From Mammaliicoccus sp. Dog046 (GTDB taxonomy: Bacteria; Bacillota; Bacilli; Staphylococcales; Staphylococcaceae): a stretch of 64,000 nucleotides of DNA. This document shows, piece after piece, positions 9,346 through 17,745 of this stretch. The notes under the pieces are model-generated. The model made no database searches, was not told where the DNA came from, and saw only the letters and a list, made by a program, of their open reading frames with translations. Location of the stretch: NCBI RefSeq assembly GCF_034039665.1, contig NZ_CP120131.1, positions 372,001 through 436,000 on the forward strand. The letters run 5' to 3'. Position 1 is the first letter of the stretch. Each line of letters starts with the position of its first letter. The position numbers and the translations under genes are program-made.

Positions 9346-11430
9346 ATGTTAAAAAATCGGCCGATGAATATTTTGAATATTTTTCTTAATAGTAATGCGA
9401 GTATCACGACAAAAGAATTAAGCATTATGTTTAAAAAAACTGAACGTACTATTCGCAACGATTTGAGAGACATTAATGAATTTCTTACAAATAATCAATT
9501 TTTAGTAATCAATAATAAAAATGGTGTACTCAATTTAAACTTATCAACTTTGCAAAAAACGAATTTAAAAGGGATTATATCTGGTGATATAGAAGAACAA
9601 ATCTATGATCCCACGTATAGAAAAGAATACATTATTGTTCATGGATTAATGAAAGATTCTCACAAGAAAATTTATGAATTGTGTGAAGAACTAGAGATAT
9701 CTAAAAGTACGATGGACAAAGATATGAAAATGGTAAGAGAAGATTTAGGGAAGTTTAATTTGAAAATCAATTCCAATATTTCAACTGGACTATATATTGA
9801 CGGATGTGAATCTGATATACGTGCATTTCTTTATGATTATTTAGTCAGAAAAATAATTGAAGATAAAATATCGATTGATCAATTGTTTGAAAGCTATAGT
9901 CCACTGATCAAATTTATCAGTCTTGAAAATATTTACACTATCGAAAATATTTATTCTAAAGTTATTTCAATTCAGCAAGGTGACATTAAATTATCAATGA
10001 TCATTTTAACAGCTATATGGATCACTCGTATTAGAGATAATCATATTATTGAATTCGTTAAAACGGATAAAAAGAAAAATTTGAGTATCGTAAATATTTT
10101 TATCGATGAAGTTATTAATGTAAAACATGATTCAGTAGATATAAGTGAATTCAACTTTATCAATAATAGACTTGATGCATTGATTGGAAATAGAAGTATT
10201 GATTTTGATGGAAGGAACGACGCACTCTCTCAATTAATCAGTCTTCAACTCATTGAATATGTAGAACATGAATTGTCTATTGATTTTAAAGGATACCAAA
10301 GTTACTTATTTGGAGGACTCAATAAACACATTTCGGGATTAATTAATCGTTTAGAGCAAGGAATACAAATCTATAATCCTCTAAAAGAAAATATAAAAAA
10401 TAATCATTTGAAAATTTTTGAAACAATTAAGAAGTATTCTAAGAACCGGTTAAATCGATATATAGAATTAGAATTTACAGAAGATGAAATTGCATTTATT
10501 ACTGTTTACTTTTCAACTGCATACTTTAAATATGTGCAACAAAACAAAAATTATTTTAATGCAGTGATTGTATGTAGTTTTGGTATAGCGACAAGTAATT
10601 TATTAGCAGAAATATTAAAGTCACATTTTAATGTGAATATCATCAATATCCTAGCTTCAAATCAGGATGAATTGATCAATGAGAATGATGTGGATATTGT
10701 ATTTACGACTATAGAAGCGGAATATGGAAAACCAACCTGTTTCGTTAATGCGATACTCAATGAAACAGACATAAAAAAGATTGAAGGATTTTTAGACAAA
10801 TACGCATACTTATCTCGAAATAATAATAACGTTAATAGAAATGAAGCAACATTATTTAAAGATGTTACAAATTGGCTAGAAGAAAACGGAATGAAATTAA
10901 GTAAAGAAAATTATAAAGATGTTAAGAAAATATTTGATCAAAATAATTTTAATTTCGACGATAAAGAGGTGCAACCTATGTTAAATGAAGTATTAGAGAA
11001 ACACCACGTTCAATTGAATAAATCTTGTAAAGATTGGAAAAATGCAATCGAGTTAGTTTCTAAACCATTACTTGATGATGGAATTATCACAACGAAGTAT
11101 CAAGAAGCAATGATTCAGACAGTTGAAGAATATGGGCCATATATTGTGATTGGTAAACACATCGCATTGGCTCATGCTAGACCTGAAGACGGCGCAAAAG
11201 AACTAGGCGTGAGTATAGCAACTTTAAGTCCAAATATCGAATTTGGAAATGAATTGAATGACCCAGTTAAAATAATTTTTTGTTTATCAGCAACGGATTC
11301 ATATTCACATTTAAATATTATGAAAAGTATCGTTGCATTAGTGAGAAATGAGGATAAAGTTAATAAATTACTGAGCTTGAAGAATAAAGAAGAATTTATA
11401 AATCATTTATTAAAGGAGGAAATATCATGA
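9346..11430 (+). CDS. PRD-containing transcriptional regulator with EIIB-like and EIIA domains (MtlR/LicR type)
   Basis: A 694-residue BglG/MtlR-type activator. The N-terminus has an HTH domain (TTKELSIMFKKTERTIRNDL, near residues 24-45) and a second HTH-like segment (CEELEISKSTMDKDM). Two PTS regulation domains follow at about 170-390. An EIIB-like segment has a cysteine at about residue 410 (VIVCSFGIATS), and the C-terminal 150 residues are a fructose/mannitol-type EIIA with the phospho-accepting His in ALAHARPEDG at about residue 610. Because the operon has separate EIIB and EIIC genes and no free EIIA, this domain may also serve as the transport EIIA. Start at 9346 (AGGGAG 9 nt upstream); ATG 9337 abuts that Shine-Dalgarno. 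Confidence 0.88.
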   Translation: MLKNRPMNILNIFLNSNASITTKELSIMFKKTERTIRNDLRDINEFLTNNQFLVINNKNGVLNLNLSTLQKTNLKGIISGDIEEQIYDPTYRKEYIIVHGLMKDSHKKIYELCEELEISKSTMDKDMKMVREDLGKFNLKINSNISTGLYIDGCESDIRAFLYDYLVRKIIEDKISIDQLFESYSPLIKFISLENIYTIENIYSKVISIQQGDIKLSMIILTAIWITRIRDNHIIEFVKTDKKKNLSIVNIFIDEVINVKHDSVDISEFNFINNRLDALIGNRSIDFDGRNDALSQLISLQLIEYVEHELSIDFKGYQSYLFGGLNKHISGLINRLEQGIQIYNPLKENIKNNHLKIFETIKKYSKNRLNRYIELEFTEDEIAFITVYFSTAYFKYVQQNKNYFNAVIVCSFGIATSNLLAEILKSHFNVNIINILASNQDELINENDVDIVFTTIEAEYGKPTCFVNAILNETDIKKIEGFLDKYAYLSRNNNNVNRNEATLFKDVTNWLEENGMKLSKENYKDVKKIFDQNNFNFDDKEVQPMLNEVLEKHHVQLNKSCKDWKNAIELVSKPLLDDGIITTKYQEAMIQTVEEYGPYIVIGKHIALAHARPEDGAKELGVSIATLSPNIEFGNELNDPVKIIFCLSATDSYSHLNIMKSIVALVRNEDKVNKLLSLKNKEEFINHLLKEEIS

Positions 11431-11732
11431 GTAAAACTAATATCTTATTTGTATGTGGCGCAGGGTTAGGAAGTAGTTTCGCGTGTCAAATGGCGGCGGA
11501 AGATGTATTGAATAAATTAGGTGTAGAAGCAAATTTAGACCACGATACGATTTCATCAGCTGTATCAAGAAATGCAGAAATCATTATAACGGGTGAAAAT
11601 TTCAGATCACAATTTAATAATTTCTCAATCGATGATTCTGTAACAACAATTGTTTATCTAAAAAACATTGTCTCAACTGAAGAAATAGAAGAAAAGTTAT
11701 CACCAGTATTAAAAGAAAAAGGGATCATTTAA
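11427..11732 (+). CDS. PTS EIIB component, ascorbate/galactitol-like
   Basis: A 101-residue PTS EIIB protein of the lactose/ascorbate type. The phosphocysteine loop is FVCGAGLGSSFACQM (Cys near residue 10), with the expected alpha/beta pattern after it. It overlaps the regulator stop by 4 nt (ATGA), so it is co-translated with it, and is followed 15 nt later by the EIIC gene. It should pass phosphate from the EIIA domain to the sugar carried by the UlaA-like EIIC. The name ulaB is not given because no ascorbate catabolic enzymes are present. Confidence 0.88.
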   Translation: MSKTNILFVCGAGLGSSFACQMAAEDVLNKLGVEANLDHDTISSAVSRNAEIIITGENFRSQFNNFSIDDSVTTIVYLKNIVSTEEIEEKLSPVLKEKGII

Positions 11733-11747
11733 TAAGGAAGTGATGCT

Positions 11748-13037
11748 ATGCAAATTATAAACTTTATTATAGAAAATATTTTGACACAAGCAGCAATCAT
11801 CGTAGCTTTAATAGCAATGTTAGGTTTAATATTACAGAAAAAATCATTTGGCCAAATTGTATCTGGATCATTTAAAACTTTATTAGGATTTCAAGTTTTA
11901 ACTGCAGGTTCGGCAATTATTGTAGGGAGTTTAACGTATTTTGGGAAGATATTCTCTGAAGGTTTTCAAATGGAAGGAATTGTCCCATCGATTGAAGCGA
12001 TAAATGGACAGGCAATGGGTGATTTAGGACTGGGAAGAGAAATTGCCTTTACATTTTTAGCTATATTTATCTTTAACATTATAATAGCGCGTTTTACACC
12101 TTGGAAATATATCTTTTTAACTGGCCAAGCGTTGTTATGGATGGCTACAATGACAACGATTGGTGGGTACTTCGCTGGATTAAGAGACATCACTTTAGTA
12201 GTAATTGGGGGATTAATCGGTGGTGTATTCGCAACAATGATGCCAGCAATTGCTCAGCCTTTTGTTAGAAAAATTGTAGGTGGAGATCATATTGCATTAG
12301 GCCACTTTTGTACACTAGGTTATGTTTTTGAAGCGGGTGTTGGGTACGTATTTGGTAAAAGAGGAGAAAATAGAAAATCAGTCGAAGATTTAAAACTTCC
12401 AAAGAATTTTGAATTTCTTCAAGATACGTACTTATCGCTTATGGTTGTCATGGCACCATTATTCTTAATTACAGTATTATTTGCCGGGGAACCATTTGCT
12501 TCGAAACTCTCAGGTGATACGAACTATATTATGTATGCCTTTTTACAATCTATTCAGTTTGTTGTTGGTGTATATGTATTGCTTGCAGGTGTTAGATTAC
12601 TTTTAGGTGAAATCGTACCTGCATTTAAAGGGATAGCGATGAAACTTGTCCCTGATGCAAAACCAGCATTAGATTGTCCTGTACTATTTCCGTTTTCTCC
12701 AAATGCAGTGATTATCGGATTTATAACAACTACTATTGGATCTGTCATCGCGATGTTTTTATTCCCTGCGTTTGGATTAGCAATGATTATTCCGGGAATC
12801 TTGACGAACTTCTTCGCAGGAGGAACTGCAGGAATATTTGGTAACTTAACGGGTGGTTTAAGAGGTGCCATTATAGGTGGTATCGCACATGGATTGTTCA
12901 TTACATTATTACCAGCATTACTTGTGACTGTTTTAAGTAACATGGGATTTGTAAATGCTACTGCAACAGATGTTGATACTGTAGCTGCAGCTTTATTTTA
13001 TGCATGGATTATCGGACCATTAATGAAAGCATTCTAA
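11748..13037 (+). CDS. PTS EIIC component, UlaA/SgaT (ascorbate) superfamily
   Basis: A 429-residue integral membrane permease of the UlaA type, rich in GG motifs (FAGGTAGIFGNLTGG, IGGIAHGLFITLLPALL) near the C-terminus as in the ascorbate EIIC family. About 10-11 hydrophobic segments are visible. AGGAAGTG precedes the ATG. UlaA-family permeases also occur in loci not dedicated to ascorbate. Here the neighbours are an aldolase and a kinase-like protein rather than lactonase/decarboxylase/epimerase genes, so the substrate is probably another sugar or polyol. Confidence 0.88.
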   Translation: MQIINFIIENILTQAAIIVALIAMLGLILQKKSFGQIVSGSFKTLLGFQVLTAGSAIIVGSLTYFGKIFSEGFQMEGIVPSIEAINGQAMGDLGLGREIAFTFLAIFIFNIIIARFTPWKYIFLTGQALLWMATMTTIGGYFAGLRDITLVVIGGLIGGVFATMMPAIAQPFVRKIVGGDHIALGHFCTLGYVFEAGVGYVFGKRGENRKSVEDLKLPKNFEFLQDTYLSLMVVMAPLFLITVLFAGEPFASKLSGDTNYIMYAFLQSIQFVVGVYVLLAGVRLLLGEIVPAFKGIAMKLVPDAKPALDCPVLFPFSPNAVIIGFITTTIGSVIAMFLFPAFGLAMIIPGILTNFFAGGTAGIFGNLTGGLRGAIIGGIAHGLFITLLPALLVTVLSNMGFVNATATDVDTVAAALFYAWIIGPLMKAF

Positions 13038-13051
13038 AGGAGAGAATATAT

Positions 13052-13909
13052 ATGTATATTAATTTGAAAGAAGCTACAGAAAAGGCAGAACGATTAAATT
13101 GTACGATTGGTGCATTTAACGCACATAATTTAGAAATGTTACCAAGTATGATTGAAGCTGCAAAAGAAGCAGGAAGTCCAATCATTATTCAAACCAGCGT
13201 AGATACTGCGAAATATATAGGTTATAGAACTTTAGTCAATGTGACAAAAAGTATTGCCGAATCAGAAATGGTAGATGTCGTTTTACATCTGGATCACGCT
13301 AAAGATTTTAATGATATAAAATCAGCAATTGATGCTGGGTATTCATCAGTAATGTTTGATGGGTCGTCATTACCTTTAAAAGAAAATATTATGAAAACAA
13401 AAGCAGTTGTAGATTACGCGCACAAAAATGGTGTTTCAGTTGAAGGCGAATTAGGAATCATAGGAGGAACTGAAGAAGGGATTACGATAGATGGTTCAGA
13501 AGTAAGGTATACAGATCCAAAAGACGCAAAATACTTTGCTGAAACAACGAACGTAGATGCATTGGCAGTTGCTATCGGCACGAATCATGGTCAATTTAAA
13601 TCTAAAACAGATGTTAATATCCCTTTATTAGCTGAAATTAACAGTATTGTAAACACGCCACTTGTTGTCCATGGCGGTACGGGCGTTAAAGAAGAAGACG
13701 TACCTAAGTTAATAGATAATGGCATCAGAAAATTTAATGTTGGTACAGAATTACTTGTAACTTGGACAGAAACTGCGAAAAAATACTTTGGAGAAACAAA
13801 GGTTAATAAGTCGTTAAGACACAATATCATTCCTTGTAATGAAGCGGTAAAACAAATCGTTTCACATAAAATTAATTTATTTATGAATAAAGAACGTGTT
13901 AAAGTATGA
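13052..13909 (+). CDS. Class II ketose-bisphosphate aldolase (FbaA/GatY family)
   Basis: A 285-residue zinc-dependent aldolase. Visible signatures: HLDHAKD near residue 80 (metal and catalytic Asp/His), VEGELGIIGGTEEG (residues about 131-145), AIGTNHGQFK, and the phosphate-binding VVHGGTGV, where the usual HGGSG has Thr. The start at 13052 is preceded by AAGGAGAG; an in-frame upstream codon at 13004 lies inside the EIIC gene and lacks a ribosome site. It should cleave a ketose 1,6-bisphosphate (fructose, tagatose or a stereoisomer) to DHAP and glyceraldehyde-3-phosphate. The stop overlaps the next start by 4 nt. Confidence 0.9.
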   Translation: MYINLKEATEKAERLNCTIGAFNAHNLEMLPSMIEAAKEAGSPIIIQTSVDTAKYIGYRTLVNVTKSIAESEMVDVVLHLDHAKDFNDIKSAIDAGYSSVMFDGSSLPLKENIMKTKAVVDYAHKNGVSVEGELGIIGGTEEGITIDGSEVRYTDPKDAKYFAETTNVDALAVAIGTNHGQFKSKTDVNIPLLAEINSIVNTPLVVHGGTGVKEEDVPKLIDNGIRKFNVGTELLVTWTETAKKYFGETKVNKSLRHNIIPCNEAVKQIVSHKINLFMNKERVKV

Positions 13910-14520
13910 CGAAAATCATTTTAATCTTGGCAGGTCCCCCAGGTACTGGGAAAACTTATATGGCAAATCAAATTATGTCACAAGATAAAGAATGGAAACT
14001 ATTGTCCTATGACGATATTAAAGAAAATTGCTTTGATACATTAGGGTTTAGCAACTTAGAAGAGAAAAAAGAATTAGGACTCAAAGCTTGGGATGAGTAT
14101 TACAATCAACTAGAAGATGAATTTGAAAAATCAACTAAAGTAATTATTGATTATCCATTTAGTTATAAACAAGAAAATACATTAAAAACAATAATAAATA
14201 AATACGGATTTAATCCAATTACCATTACTTTAAAAGGTGATATTTATGAGTTATATAAAAGGCAACGAGAACGTGACTTAAGTGAAGATAGACATGTTGG
14301 ACATATACTAACTTCTTATTATAAGGAAAGTTTAGTAAAAGAACCCGATGATTTAGATGATTTTAAAACATTTAAAGAACGATGTGATAAAAGAAAATAC
14401 GATCAATTTTTTATTGGGGAAAATAAGCAGGTAGATGTTTCGAAATTTGAAAACATAGATATTCAAGAAATAATAGAGTGGGTAAATAAAACGATAACTC
14501 AGATTGATAATAAAAGATGA
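13906..14520 (+). CDS. P-loop ATPase/kinase-like protein, candidate sugar-phosphate kinase
   Basis: A 204-residue protein beginning with a strong Walker A motif (LAGPPGTGKTYMANQI, residues about 8-23), then LLSYDDIKE, a Walker-B-like VIIDYPF near residue 85 and a basic RQRERDLSEDRH lid-like segment near 122. This layout resembles small nucleoside/sugar kinases of the gluconate-kinase/zeta-like P-loop group rather than AAA+ machines. The ATGA overlap with the aldolase gene argues for a role in the same pathway, for instance making a bisphosphate for the aldolase; that role is inference. No antitoxin gene is adjacent, which speaks against a zeta toxin. A terminator follows directly. Confidence 0.65.
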   Translation: MTKIILILAGPPGTGKTYMANQIMSQDKEWKLLSYDDIKENCFDTLGFSNLEEKKELGLKAWDEYYNQLEDEFEKSTKVIIDYPFSYKQENTLKTIINKYGFNPITITLKGDIYELYKRQRERDLSEDRHVGHILTSYYKESLVKEPDDLDDFKTFKERCDKRKYDQFFIGENKQVDVSKFENIDIQEIIEWVNKTITQIDNKR

Positions 14521-14528
14521 ATCTATAT

Positions 14529-14565
14529 AAAAAGCAAACCAAAAGAAGACTTGGTTTGCTTTTTG
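14529..14565 (+). terminator. Terminator of the PTS/aldolase/kinase operon
   Basis: AAAAAGCAAACCAA pairs with TTGGTTTGCTTTTT around GAAGAC, giving a terminator in either direction. Confidence 0.93.
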
Positions 14566-14601
14566 TGTATGCGTAACTAGGACGGTAGTGACATGATGAA
14601 A

Positions 14602-14676
14602 GTTGTAACGGACATAATTCGGAATACTGTCCCTAAGAAGGTTGTAACGGACATAATTCAGAGTTCTGGCAGTAAG
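14602..14676. repeat. Two 39-nt GTTGTAACGGAC hairpin units
   Basis: Two units of the same family as 9053-9208, with GGACA/TGTCC arms in the first and a degenerate right arm in the second. A C/A-rich stretch (CCACATCCGCACC and similar) follows to about 14745 without a recognisable gene. Confidence 0.88.
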
Positions 14677-14792
14677 CCACATCCGCACCCACACCTGCAC
14701 CGTCGCCAACATCCACACCGACACCCACATCCACACCTCTTCACTCAATTTTCCCCAAAAAACCAATACTACTCATATCCAGAATTTAATAG

Positions 14793-14820
14793 TTGACTGT
14801 TCAAAATAACATTGTATGAT
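14793..14820 (+). promoter_or_regulatory. Probable SigA promoter of panD
   Basis: TTGACT (14793-14798) and TATGAT (14815-14820) with 16-nt spacing, about 45 nt before the panD start. Confidence 0.7.
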
Positions 14821-14865
14821 AATAACGAGTATATAAATCTAAATAAATAGATGGAGTTGAATACT

Positions 14866-15249
14866 ATGATAAGGACTATGATGAACGGGAAGATTCATCG
14901 TGCACGTGTGACGGAAGCAAATTTAAATTACGTAGGTAGTATTACGATAGATGCAGATATTTTAGACGCGGTTGATATATTACCAAACGAGAAGGTCGCT
15001 ATTGTTAACAATAATAATGGTGCGAGATTGGAAACTTATGTTATCGAAGGTGAGAGGGGTACCGGACATATTTGTTTGAATGGTGCAGCGGCTAGGTTAG
15101 TTCAAGTAGGCGATGTTATTATTATAATGAATTATGTTCAAGTAACTGACGAAGAAGCACGAACGCATTCTCCTAAAGTTGCTGTAATGAATGAAAATAA
15201 TGAAATTATTGAAATGATTGAAGAAAAAGAAAATCAAATTGTTTTATAA
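14866..15249 (+). CDS. panD: Aspartate 1-decarboxylase proenzyme
   Basis: Makes beta-alanine from aspartate for pantothenate and CoA synthesis. The 127-residue protein has the family's usual length and sequence: [18 protein letters not shown] at the start and the self-cleavage site YVGSIT, where the Gly-Ser bond is cut to generate the pyruvoyl group (Ser25). The start at 14866 gives this family N-terminus; an ATG at 14851 would add MELNT. No panB or panC is in the window, so panD is detached from the usual panBCD arrangement and shares a transcript with a DUF1304 gene 12 nt downstream. Confidence 0.95.
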   Translation: MIRTMMNGKIHRARVTEANLNYVGSITIDADILDAVDILPNEKVAIVNNNNGARLETYVIEGERGTGHICLNGAAARLVQVGDVIIIMNYVQVTDEEARTHSPKVAVMNENNEIIEMIEEKENQIVL

Positions 15250-15261
15250 AGGAGAATGAAC

Positions 15262-15624
15262 ATGAGTGTATTAGCCTCAATCTTTGTAGTTATTGTTGCT
15301 GTTGAGCATCTTTATATTATGTATTTAGAAACAATAGCGACTGCATCTGAGAAAACAGCACAAACGTTTAATATGAAATTACAAGTGCTTAAAGATAAGA
15401 ACATACAAGTATTACTTAAGAATCAAGGGATATATAATGGTTTATTAGCGATTGCTTTATTTTATGGATTATTTTTCTCAACTAATCCACAAGAGATGGT
15501 TTCTTTATTATTAATCTTTATTATTTTAGCAGCGGTATACGGTAGTCTTACGAGTTCTAAATCGATTATTTTGAAGCAAGGTGGACCGGCAATTATTGCA
15601 CTCATCTTAGTATTATTTTTATAG
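15262..15624 (+). CDS. DUF1304 family small membrane protein
   Basis: A 120-residue protein with four hydrophobic segments. VAVEHLYIMYLET in the first helix and NQGIYNGLLAIALFYGL in the second match the DUF1304 family pattern. Function is unknown. ATG 15262 is 7 nt after GGAGA and is preferred to ATG 15256, which touches it. It follows panD by 12 nt and is closed by a terminator. Confidence 0.85.
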   Translation: MSVLASIFVVIVAVEHLYIMYLETIATASEKTAQTFNMKLQVLKDKNIQVLLKNQGIYNGLLAIALFYGLFFSTNPQEMVSLLLIFIILAAVYGSLTSSKSIILKQGGPAIIALILVLFL

Positions 15625-15630
15625 ATTGTT

Positions 15631-15685
15631 GAATCCTATGTGTGAAGGTATTTATTTATATCTTTCATACATAGGATCTTTTTTT
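15631..15685 (+). terminator. Terminator of panD-DUF1304
   Basis: GATCCTATGT-type stem: CCTATGTGTGAAGG pairs with CTTTCATACATAGG, then TTTTTTT. Confidence 0.9.
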
Positions 15686-15688
15686 GGC

Positions 15689-15717
15689 ACGAAACGATAT
15701 TTCGTAAAAGGTATAAT
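15689..15717 (+). promoter_or_regulatory. Candidate promoter and operator of the mup/mur operon
   Basis: A perfect inverted repeat ACGAAA-CGATA-TTTCGT (15689-15705) lies 6 nt upstream of TATAAT (15712-15717), in the -35 spacer region. No good -35 hexamer is visible, so activation or repression at this palindrome is plausible. It is the best candidate for the binding site of the MurR-type regulator at the operon's end; this is inference. Confidence 0.45.
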
Positions 15718-15787
15718 AAATAATTAATATTGTAATTTTATTTCAAAGATGAGATAATGTAATCGATTCCAAGAGGAGTGTGTTGTT

Positions 15788-16843
15788 ATGTTAGGTTTTT
15801 CAGTGTACTTGGGTGAACCGTTTGATGAGGATTATATTGAAATGATGTTGCAGGAAGGTTCTAAATATATTTTTACATCACTTCAAATTCCGGAAGATGA
15901 CTCAGCTCAATATATAGATAAGTTGCAAGACTTACGCCATTTTGTCGGGGATAGAGCTGAAATAATCGCAGACGCAAGCCCACATGCATTTCAAAACTTA
16001 GGATTATCTTACGATGAACCAACAGTTTTAAAAGAAATGGGTATTGATTGGATAAGATTAGATATTTCGATGGATGTACCTTCAATCGTTTCATTATTAG
16101 ATGAAGTTAAAATTGTGTGTAACGCAAGCACAGATGCGATCGATTTATTACACAAATTGAGCCAAGAAAATATTGATATGTCACGCATTATGGTGGCACA
16201 TAATTATTATCCAAGACCAGAAACTGGTTTAGATCGGGAATATTTTAAAGCGCAGAATCAAGAAATTAAAGTGCATTTTCCTGATGTATCCATAATGGCA
16301 TTTGTGCCAGGAACAACGTATAGAGGTCCAGTATTTAAAGGATTACCAACATTGGAAGATCATAGACATACACATCCACTCGTAGCTGCATATGAATTAT
16401 TGAAATTAGGTGTTGATGATATCTGTATAGGGGACAGTTATATGCAATCAACATCATTATTTCAATTAAGTAATTATATTCATAATGGAATCGTTTCACT
16501 TTATGTAACATCCGAATCATCGTATTTGGATAGCGTTATTGGGAAGGTTTTTCATAATAGAAAAGATAAAGCTCGGGATGTCATCAGAGCTGAAGAAGCA
16601 CGCGCACAACATAATCAACGAGATATTCATCCTGAGCGAACAGTAACAAGAAGTAAAGGCGCGATAACATTAGATAATATAATCTATGGACGTTATATGC
16701 ATGAACTACAAATTGCGAAAGTAAATTTAGAAAGACATGAAGGGGTAAATGTCATTGGTTATGTCTGTAAGCAAGATATAGAGTGCATTGACATAATCGA
16801 TTCAGGGCAGGCATTTCAGTTTGTGAAGGGGGAAGAAATATAA
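15788..16843 (+). CDS. mupG: 6-phospho-N-acetylmuramidase MupG (DUF871)
   Basis: A 351-residue DUF871 protein: a TIM-barrel N-terminal domain (MLGFSVYLGEP, KYIFTSLQIPE, GIDWIRLD) and a C-terminal cyclophilin-like domain starting near residue 240. In staphylococci MupG hydrolyses MurNAc-6P-GlcNAc, the phosphorylated muropeptide disaccharide, in the cytoplasm. It shares one nucleotide with murQ (TAATG), and murQ, the PTS carrier and the regulator follow, making a complete peptidoglycan-sugar recycling operon. GAGGAGTG precedes the start. Confidence 0.93.
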   Translation: MLGFSVYLGEPFDEDYIEMMLQEGSKYIFTSLQIPEDDSAQYIDKLQDLRHFVGDRAEIIADASPHAFQNLGLSYDEPTVLKEMGIDWIRLDISMDVPSIVSLLDEVKIVCNASTDAIDLLHKLSQENIDMSRIMVAHNYYPRPETGLDREYFKAQNQEIKVHFPDVSIMAFVPGTTYRGPVFKGLPTLEDHRHTHPLVAAYELLKLGVDDICIGDSYMQSTSLFQLSNYIHNGIVSLYVTSESSYLDSVIGKVFHNRKDKARDVIRAEEARAQHNQRDIHPERTVTRSKGAITLDNIIYGRYMHELQIAKVNLERHEGVNVIGYVCKQDIECIDIIDSGQAFQFVKGEEI

Positions 16844-17727
16844 TGGAGATTAATCAATTAACGACAGAATCAAGGAATGCACGTTCTGCACAATTAGATA
16901 CGTTAACACCTGAACAATTTGTTGAAGTGATGAATAATGAAGACCAAAAAGTAGCAGAGGCGATAAGTGTAGAAAACGATGCTATCGCTCAGCTGATTAA
17001 ACAAGTGATTAAAGGATTTCAAAACGATGGGAGATTAATTTATTTAGGTGCAGGTACTAGCGGACGATTAGGGGTATTAGATGCTGCTGAATGTGTACCA
17101 ACATTTGGTGTAACATCTGATGTTGTCATAGGATTGATTGCTGGCGGACCTTCTGCAATGACTGAAGCGGTAGAAGGTGCAGAGGATGATGCGCTTTTAG
17201 GGGAAGCTGATTTAAAATCATTAAACATAAATGAACATGATACGGTTGTAGGAATAGCAGCGAGTGGACGAACACCTTATGTCATTGGTGGATTGAAATA
17301 TGCTCAAAGTATAGGTGTTCCTACAGGTTGTGTTACATGTAACCGTCAATCTGAAGTTGGCCAATATGCAGATTATCCAGTGCAAGTAGATGTTGGTCCG
17401 GAAGTTTTAACTGGTTCAACAAGATTGAAAGCGGGCACTGCACAAAAATTAATTTTAAATATGATTTCAACAGGTGCCATGGTAGGCATCGGAAAAGTAT
17501 ATGAAAATTTAATGATAGATGTAAAGCCAACTAATAAGAAGTTGAAACAAAGAGCGATAAACATGATTCAAGAAATACTGAATTGTTCAGATGAGGAAAG
17601 TGAAAGATTATTTGAGCAAAGTGATCATCAAGTGAAGGTGGCAATTGTAATGGGAATGCATGAAGTCACTAAAGAAATCGCAGTACAAAAAATAAACAAA
17701 GCAAAGGGATTTGTGAGAAATACGTAA
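16843..17727 (+). CDS. murQ: N-acetylmuramic acid 6-phosphate etherase
   Basis: Cleaves the lactyl ether of MurNAc-6P to GlcNAc-6P and D-lactate. The 294-residue SIS-domain enzyme shows LTTESRNARS at the start, GAGTSGRLGVLDAAECVPTF (conserved MurQ signature), GIAASGRTPYV, and the catalytic-region EVLTGSTRLKAGTAQK. A GAGGAAGAA-type ribosome site lies in the end of mupG. Full family length and no defects. Confidence 0.96.
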   Translation: MEINQLTTESRNARSAQLDTLTPEQFVEVMNNEDQKVAEAISVENDAIAQLIKQVIKGFQNDGRLIYLGAGTSGRLGVLDAAECVPTFGVTSDVVIGLIAGGPSAMTEAVEGAEDDALLGEADLKSLNINEHDTVVGIAASGRTPYVIGGLKYAQSIGVPTGCVTCNRQSEVGQYADYPVQVDVGPEVLTGSTRLKAGTAQKLILNMISTGAMVGIGKVYENLMIDVKPTNKKLKQRAINMIQEILNCSDEESERLFEQSDHQVKVAIVMGMHEVTKEIAVQKINKAKGFVRNT

Positions 17728-17745
17728 ACAAAGGGGGTATTGCGA

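Noticed and set aside
12554-12943. 129-residue minus-strand frame opposite the UlaA-like gene
   Set aside because: Shadow of a strongly supported membrane protein gene in another frame.
11427-13037. Calling the PTS genes ulaB/ulaA with ascorbate as substrate
   Set aside because: No ascorbate catabolic genes are present; the neighbours indicate a ketose-phosphate route instead.
13906-14520. Zeta-toxin identity for the P-loop protein
   Set aside because: No antitoxin gene is adjacent and it is translationally coupled to an aldolase inside a sugar operon.
14593-14796. His-rich frame (HPHPHLHRRQHPH) as a metal-binding peptide
   Set aside because: It reads through two repeat units and a C/A-rich stretch, has no credible start signal, and ends in the panD promoter region.
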